A DNA stretch of 64,000 nucleotides from Cristatella mucedo (Eukaryota; Bryozoa; Phylactolaemata; Cristatellidae): positions 124,001-188,000 of the forward strand of contig WPIO01000121.1 of assembly GCA_009760855.2 (NCBI GenBank). Reading direction: 5' to 3'. Shown here piece by piece: positions 58,151 through 64,000 of this stretch (positions are counted from its first letter, which is position 1; each line of letters begins with the position of its first letter). Made by a program: the position numbers and the translations under genes. The notes beneath the pieces were generated by a model that was given only the letters and a program-made list of their open reading frames with translations, was not told the DNA's origin and did not search any database.

Positions 58151-59606
58151 CAGCGATACGCAAGATTGCATCGCAATGCGATGGCTAGCTCTGCTGCTGA
58201 CTTGGAATGGTGCAGCCAGCGTTCGTCCTTTAATACGCCTTGAGTAGATTTGTTATGCACGACTGCACGCGAAGTAAAGGGCCACAGCTTCAGCACCTTC
58301 GTCGGCCGCCCATCTACCGCCGGCTGCAATAGAGATCGCGTGACACCACGAATCCCAATCAGCAGCGTGGAGCTGCATCAATTTAACCCCTCTGGGCGAC
58401 ACGCCTTTTCCAGAGACACAGTCACTCGGCGGCAGCGTCGTCTTGCCAACTTTGTTTGCCCTATTCGGTTGTCCTGTGCTGCTGCTCTGCTGGACTCTCT
58501 CCTTCAAAGCAGGAATGAACAAATTTAGTTCCTCGCCTTCGCTCAATCATCGCCTTCTCTTCCATTCTCGTGACGTCCGGTTCGTGTATAATACTTCCAC
58601 CCAAGTTCCCACGGATCACCAGCGTACTGCCGTTGGAGACATGAATAATAGCTATGATGGCAATTTGTTGGATAAATGAAAGCCTACGATGACTTTATTT
58701 GTGTAACCTAGAATGGCTTTACGTGTATAGAAGTGCTTTACATCGCACTGCATGAGGATCCACAAGCATCCGGGAATTTACGACGTGCACGATTTCTAGG
58801 ATGCACAAATGCAGATGACTTTTCAATGCTAAGGAATGCAAAATGCAGCACGTTTGAGTAGTAACAATGTAGATAATTTTCACCAATGGATAGCATGACA
58901 TAGTAGCTTGCATCGTGCTATATTATGCAAATGTTAGCAAGCAAAGCTCATAGGAGCCACTGCACGATTTTGTAGGGCGGCAGTAAGTAAATGAATCAAG
59001 ATACTCATGGCCATTGGTAATAGGACCCCTGGCTATTAAATTGCTTTTTATCTTGGAAATTTAATTCAGCAAAGCACATGAGAGCTAAAAGGCCTGCATG
59101 CTAATGGAAAAGCTGACCAAAATGGAAGCTTACTCTGTTTTGACATATGCGATGGAAGGTCAAAGCATTCAGTGAACTCAGCAAAAATTGAGTCAGGGGC
59201 ACATGAGACCTTGAGGTTCAATCGTCGAAGTATTGTCACTGTAGAGCTTGGCGCTGAGTGATGGCGAAATTTAGAGTAAGCCAGTTTGGCTCACACTGTG
59301 CTAATGTGAGCCACACTGAGCCAGCTTGGTATCGCTGTCAGGCTTTACAGGTTCATATGACTTTACAAGTCAAATGCACTAGCAGCGTGTCTGATTCACT
59401 AACTCTGCGAAATAATCGGAGAAGCAAAATCAAGATTTGTTGCCAATCGTCGTAATTTGCCGATCCCCGAAGCTATTAATGCGTCGCACAAAGTGGTTGC
59501 AGTCGCCAAGTAACTCCTAACCAAGAGAACTGCACGCCTGCGAGCACGCGATATTCTTACACGAACACAAGCAGGGACTTGCACGAATCCTTACCGAGCC
59601 GTTTAA
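58151..59606. other. Copy 6 intronic region, nothing recognised
   Basis: Short open frames only; no exon with matching phase was found. Confidence 0.45.
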
Positions 59607-59653
59607 CACACACAGACACACACACACTCACACACAAACGCACACACAGACTC

Positions 59654-59696
<43 letters not shown>
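59607..59696. repeat. (CA)n/(TG)n inverted microsatellite
   Basis: A CA-rich arm (59607-59648) turns at gactctgtg into a TG-rich arm (59653-59696), so the two arms are complementary and could form a hairpin. Confidence 0.85.
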
Positions 59697-59700
<4 letters not shown>

Positions 59701-59753
59701 GGAGGAAGAAGCGGAGCAACAAGGAGAGTGAGAGAGAGTCCTAGAAAGAAGAG

Positions 59754-59788
<35 letters not shown>

Positions 59789-60790
59789 GCGGAAAGAGAG
59801 GAAAAGGGGAGAGAGCGAGAAAGAGTGGGTGCAGAGGAGAGAAAGAGGAAGAGAGAGGAGAAAGAATCTGGAGAAACAAAGAGAGACAAAAGAGAGAAAG
59901 AAGAACAGCGAGAAAGAGAGAAAGAAGATGGAGAAAGAGAGAAAAAGAGAGAGACTGTGGAGAGAAAAGGAAAAAGGAGAGAGAAAGAGAGAAAGAGAGA
60001 AAGGAGAGGAAAGAGAGAGGAGAAAGAGAAAAAAGAGGAGAAGAGAGAGGAAGAGGAAAGAGAGAAAGGGGAGAGAGAAAGAGAGAGAAAGAGAGAAAAG
60101 AGGAAAGAGAAGAGAATGGGGAGAGAAAGAGAGGAGAAACAAAAGAAGGAGGAGAAAGAAAGAGGAGGGAGAGAGAAAGGGAGAGAAGAGAGAAAGGAAG
60201 GGAGGAGAAGAGAGAAAGAGACGAAAAGAGAGAGGAAGAAGGCCCACAGAAAGAGGGGAGGGAAGGGGGAGGAAGAGAGAAAGAGAAAACAGGCTAAAAG
60301 AGAGACAAAAAGAGAGACAAAAAGAGAGACAAAAAGGGAGACAAAAAGAGAGACCAAAAAGAGAGACAAAAAGATAGACAAAAAGGGGGACAAAAACAGA
60401 GACAAAAAGAGAGACAAAAAGTCAGACAAAAAGTCAGACAAAAAGAGAGACAACAAGAGAGGCTAAAAGAGAGACAAAAAGGGTGACAAAAAGAGAGACA
60501 AAAAGAGAGACAAAAAGAGAGACAAAAAGAGAGACAAAAAGAGAGACCAAAAAGAGAGACAAGAAGAGAGACAAAGGAGAGACAGATTGAGAGGCAAAAA
60601 GAGATACAGAAAAAGAGACAAAAAGAGAGCCAAATAGAGACAGATACAGAAAAAGAGACCAAGAGAAAGACAAAAATAGAGCGACAGAAAAAGAGAGTGA
60701 CGGAGAAACAGAGAGAGACAGAAAACGAGAGTGACGGAGAAATAGAGAGAGAGAGAGAGAGAGAGAAACAGACAGACAGAAAGAGCAATC
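59697..60790. repeat. 1.1-kb polypurine tract with 12-bp minisatellite
   Basis: Nearly continuous G/A sequence. From about 60297 to 60560 it is a tandem array of gagagacaaaaa units. It is complementary in composition to the pyrimidine tract at 55727-57160. Confidence 0.95.
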
Positions 60791-61168
60791 ACGGAACGTG
60801 TCGCTGGAGAAACGTGGAAAGCTGAGAAGATGCTGCCGTCAATTCGTCTGGGCATCTGTTTTCACATTTCACTCTCTTTCTCTCTGTCTCTCCCTTTCTC
60901 TAAATTTATTTATCGCAACAGCTGTGCTATTTTAATTCAGCGAAGTCACGTGTCTCTATTGCGGAACGACGAGCGTGCGATCTCTCGCTCATGTCGAGGC
61001 GTCCTACTCATCCGCAGGATATTACTGGCAGCATGTGTGCTAGCAGTTGTGCAAGCGAGCGGGGTCAAGCTGTATTCGGCATCTTAGGTCGCCTGAGCAG
61101 GCGAAGCTACTACTTTGGCAGATCGATACGTTTTTTGCTGGTTAGTTCAGTAGCAGTTTTCATTACAG

Positions 61169-61261
61169 CAACAACAGAATATGCGATCGCGACTTCGCTG
61201 ACCACGACAACGCCCACCAAGACTCAATCGACTACGACAAAGCCAATCGCGACTCCTCTGA
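61169..61261 (+). CDS. Copy 6, mucin-like linker exon
   Basis: The 93-nt exon (acceptor ttttcattacag, donor gtaagg) is open and encodes TTEYAIATSLTTTTPTKTQ, then STTTKPIATPL. It is the shortest linker in the array, with phase 1 at both ends. It joins to the spacer at 61704 (A plus GC gives Ser). Confidence 0.75.
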
Positions 61262-61703
61262 GTAAGGCTTCGCTTCCACTGACTTTACCATTTGCCAATT
61301 TCTCACCTCTAACGGTCGAGTTTGTGGGCTCGAGCCCTGAGGCACGTGTGAATAAGTGAAATGCAAAGATAGAGACCAAGTTCTCTTAAGGAGCTGTTCA
61401 CGCAAATCGTATATATATTTTCATTTAATTCACATACGCAAACAGGCACTCGCTTTCTTATCATTCGCCTTATTTTCACTTTCATTTTACGTCCGCTTGA
61501 TATTTGTGCGACAGTGAAAGTCGGCGGCCAATTTTCAACTCTCCACGATCAATGACGATTGATCAATCGACATTTGGCGACCGTCGTGCAATGCAATGGC
61601 TGCGGCGGAAACGGCGGCGGTGGAGGCATTTGTTTGCAGCTCTGGTGCGGCTCGCGTTTGGTGGCTCTCGATCACGCTTGAAACTGTGTACTTTTTGCTG
61701 TAG

Positions 61704-61733
61704 GCTCCGGAGCAGGGGCAATATTATCCCTAA
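61704..61733 (+). CDS. Copy 6, 30-nt spacer exon
   Basis: Acceptor tttgctgtag and donor gtaagt. It encodes SSGAGAILSL-like spacer residues in phase 1 and joins to 61974 (A plus AC gives Asn). Confidence 0.75.
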   Translation, partial: APEQGQYYP

Positions 61734-61973
61734 GTAAGTATTTAGCAGCATTGCTTTCAAGTTCTTCGTAAACAATGAATTGGTCGTGATAATATTATTC
61801 AACGATAGCATGCTATTGGCTGAATACAGCAAAGCAAGCTTGATCCACGTCGTCAGTACTCGAACAAGACATTCTGTAACGAATTCGTGCGATAGAACGA
61901 AGAAGTGACGTGACTAGTTCAGTCGAAAGATTGCGCCGCATCGTGCCATCTTTTGCCTCCTCTCACCTTTCAG

Positions 61974-62165
61974 ACAAGCCGGCCAACCAATCGACGTCAT
62001 ACCCGGACACACCTTCGTCGTGCTGCGGACCAGCATACGCATTTGACGGCGACATACGCACGTACGCTCTTACGCTGAACGCTGCTTACCAATGGATCGC
62101 CGTTGATCTGGGAGGGCAGTACAACGTTTTAACGATCGCAGTGACGGCTCGCTACAGAGAGTACG
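61974..62165 (+). CDS. Copy 6, F-type lectin domain exon, N-terminal half
   Basis: Acceptor cacctttcag. It encodes KPANQSTSYPDTPSSCC, GPAYAFDGDIRTYAL, YQWIAVDLGGQYNV and IAVTARYREYG. It is intact and in phase 1, with donor gtcagt. Both Arg positions of the sugar-binding set would be present after joining to 63845 (R-Y-R-E-Y-G-F-R), but the His is Leu and the vicinal Cys pair is Glu-Tyr. Confidence 0.8.
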
Positions 62166-63844
62166 GTCAGTGATCGCCGTGGCATGCTCATGGGCGGTGA
62201 AGCATTGCTTGTCACTAAGCTTTTGTAAATTGCTCAAACGACTCAATTAATCGGCAGATTTTCACGTCGTGATGCTGTGCGATGAAGAAAATGTTCGCAG
62301 CGGTTTCGCCGCTGCCTCTGCCAGCTGTGTCCGTGCCTCGCGGAGGCAGAAGCCAGGGTGGGGCCTGTTGGTGATGGCAAAGCGAGACCTTCCATCTCGC
62401 TGCCGCGTCAGATCGTTTGCATTGGGCCACAAGCGGGTCCTTTCCGGCTGTCTACTAGTGAGCTGTGATTATTCTGTCGCCTGGCGGTCTGTGCTTATGT
62501 CAGCTTAGGCGGTTTGATCGTCGGTAAAAACTGCCCAGACGGAACCTTCAAATGAACGAAAGAGGTTAAACAGAGATTAAGGATCTCGAATGGGCGTGGA
62601 CGCAAATAATAGCATCACGTGTACCTAAACACTATGACCCTAAAATAAGGCCCTATGGCATTGACACATATTGCCTGGTGGTACTCAATGCAGCAGCCAC
62701 ATCTTGGCCAACACATTTCAAGTACTCAGCTACCTTGGCCATCACAACTACTGCATCTGTACCTGTCAATGACAGGATTGGTGTAATTATTTTTTCAGCT
62801 GAGACTGAAAATGTTTGCTTCTGGACTTGGGTACAACGGTTCGTTCTGCAGATGCGAGATCCAGCTAGAAGTCAATTGTCGTAGAGGCAGTCAGGACTAT
62901 AAAATCGCTGTTGGGTGTCATTCCAAAATACTGGCCTGTCGACGAACCCAGATAACGGCCACTACTCAGATTTCCTAAGATTTCCTCAGATTTCCTAAGT
63001 TCAAGATTCAGAAAATGGAAACCTAAAAAGCCAACCGAATGGCACAAGCAAACCGACGTGGCTTAAATTTTCTAAGATGCCACAGTAGTTTTGGTAAGGA
63101 GCCTGGTCTAACCAACGCGCCCGAAAGAAACTATTCTAAATGCGAAAATATGAATCAGAATACTACTACTTATGATACTAATACTAAGAGTAATACTTTG
63201 AAGCTGGCATGGGGTCACTGAAAAGCTCTATCGGACTATTGGCGCATGAGCCTTTGACTGACGCTGTGGGTGAAATCCGCTAATGCTCCGTCATTACCGC
63301 TTGGCGTGTTACGAATGCTGGAAAAATACTCGGCAGTCAGCCGTCGAATGACGTCGCTAAGTGTAAGCTTCAAGCGGGTTGAAGGAGAAACAACGGCGTT
63401 CCAATAACATCAGCCACCCCTTTTCAATTGTTCGCCACAATTCAGGCACACAAAATAAAAAATCCAGAGCCTGAAAAATCCAGACCAAAGCAAACGCAAT
63501 GGCGCCAATCGTGCTTGAATCAGCGCTAGTTGGAGCTAGTGCCGGCGGCACTATGTCGAGCGCCCAACTCGGAGCGTTTCGAGCTCTTCGCTTCCGCCGC
63601 TCTCCAAAGACGCTCACAGGTAGCCACTTCGTCGAGTAGAGAACCATCAGCCGCGAAGAGCACAGACCACAGAGCTCAGAGCACATAGCTCATAATTGCA
63701 GCTGCGGCATGCTATTTCCGCTGCTCGTTGTGCTAGGCGATGTACAAGGTGACACGGCAAGTACGCACCCTAGCCAACCGCAGGCGAACGCCGCCGCAAG
63801 ACGCTCCGCGGAGCTGCCACTCTACTGCCGTCTCTTTTGTCTAG
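62166..63844 (+). other. Copy 6 intron between lectin exons
   Basis: No coding content recognised. Short direct repeats of cagatttcctaag occur at about 62967-63000. The acceptor is cttttgtctag. Confidence 0.5.
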
Positions 63845-64000
63845 GTTTCCGGGCGCGCGACTACGATTTGCGCGTCGGCTCGAGCCCGACTCCTGTTACT
63901 CGTTTCTTCAATTGATCGCTGTGTGTGCACCTCTCCAATCATATGGAGGACGGTAAAATATTAGACTTTACGTGCCCTGCGTCTACGGTTGGAAGATATG
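63845..64000 (+). pseudogene. Copy 6, F-type lectin C-terminal exon with premature stop, runs off the window
   Basis: The frame reads RDYDLRVGSSPTPVTRFFN, then TGA at 63913-63915 where other copies have GGA, and continues SLCVHL and LDFTCPASTVGRY to the window edge. The single-base nonsense change removes the second half of the domain, including its cysteines. Other exons of this copy are undamaged, so loss may be recent. Confidence 0.8.

Noticed and set aside
59557-60466. Long open frames on both strands in the purine tract
   Set aside because: Same reason: GA-repeat translation (Glu/Arg/Lys, or Ser/Leu/Phe on the other strand), not protein genes.

Overview
The window is metazoan, most likely invertebrate, nuclear DNA. 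There are no long bacterial-type reading frames and coding capacity sits in short exons with GT-AG borders. CpG is not visibly depleted. Microsatellites are long, and there are several non-LTR retrotransposon pieces, tRNA-derived SINE heads and one hAT MITE. The phylum cannot be fixed from the sequence.

The organising principle is a tandem array, all on the + strand, of genes for a secreted lectin-like protein. The layout is: signal peptide exon (64 nt) - PAN/apple exon (249 nt) - Thr/Pro-rich mucin-like linker exon (93-396 nt) - 30-nt spacer exon - F-type lectin (F5/8 type C, fucolectin) domain split over two exons (192-195 nt and 236-242 nt). Every junction is phase 1, so the internal exons are symmetrical 1-1 modules. 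Six copies can be traced. Copy 1 enters at the left edge (linker 223, spacer 1361, lectin 3028 and 5501) and is the only one with the complete His/Arg/Arg fucose-binding set. Copy 2 (14.2-23.8 kb) has all exons but carries a nonsense codon and a lost splice acceptor. Copy 3 (26.7-34.9 kb) is a relic whose lectin exon is interrupted by an AT-rich virus-like insert. Copy 4 (37.2-46.5 kb) is the intact gene, predicted 336 aa. Copy 5 (50.7-52.7 kb) keeps only the 3' exons and has three lesions. Copy 6 (55.5 kb to the right edge) has a signal exon, a decayed PAN-like exon, linker, spacer and lectin exons, with a stop in the last one.

Copies 2 and 4 are parts of a duplication of about 12 kb (roughly 15.0-26.7 kb and 37.0-49.2 kb). 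Its later history can be read: a LINE inserted in block 2 (empty site kept in block 4), a segment of about 3.1 kb between TA tracts present only in block 4, a near-identical patch over the last exon, and differential expansion of a CT-rich tract just downstream of each signal exon.

The most unusual object is the AT-rich island at about 32.70-34.87 kb. It encodes remnants of an AP2 DNA-binding domain, a retroviral/Polinton-type DDE integrase, a small cysteine-rich protein, a membrane protein with an EF-hand-like loop, and a possible Cys/His papain- or transglutaminase-like protein. They lie on both strands and partly overlap, like a compact DNA-virus or Polinton-like genome, and all reading frames are broken. 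Also notable are a SPIN-like hAT MITE with an 8-bp target duplication (31.4 kb), a 24-bp perfect hairpin next to a lectin exon, and complementary kilobase-scale pyrimidine and purine tracts inside copy 6.
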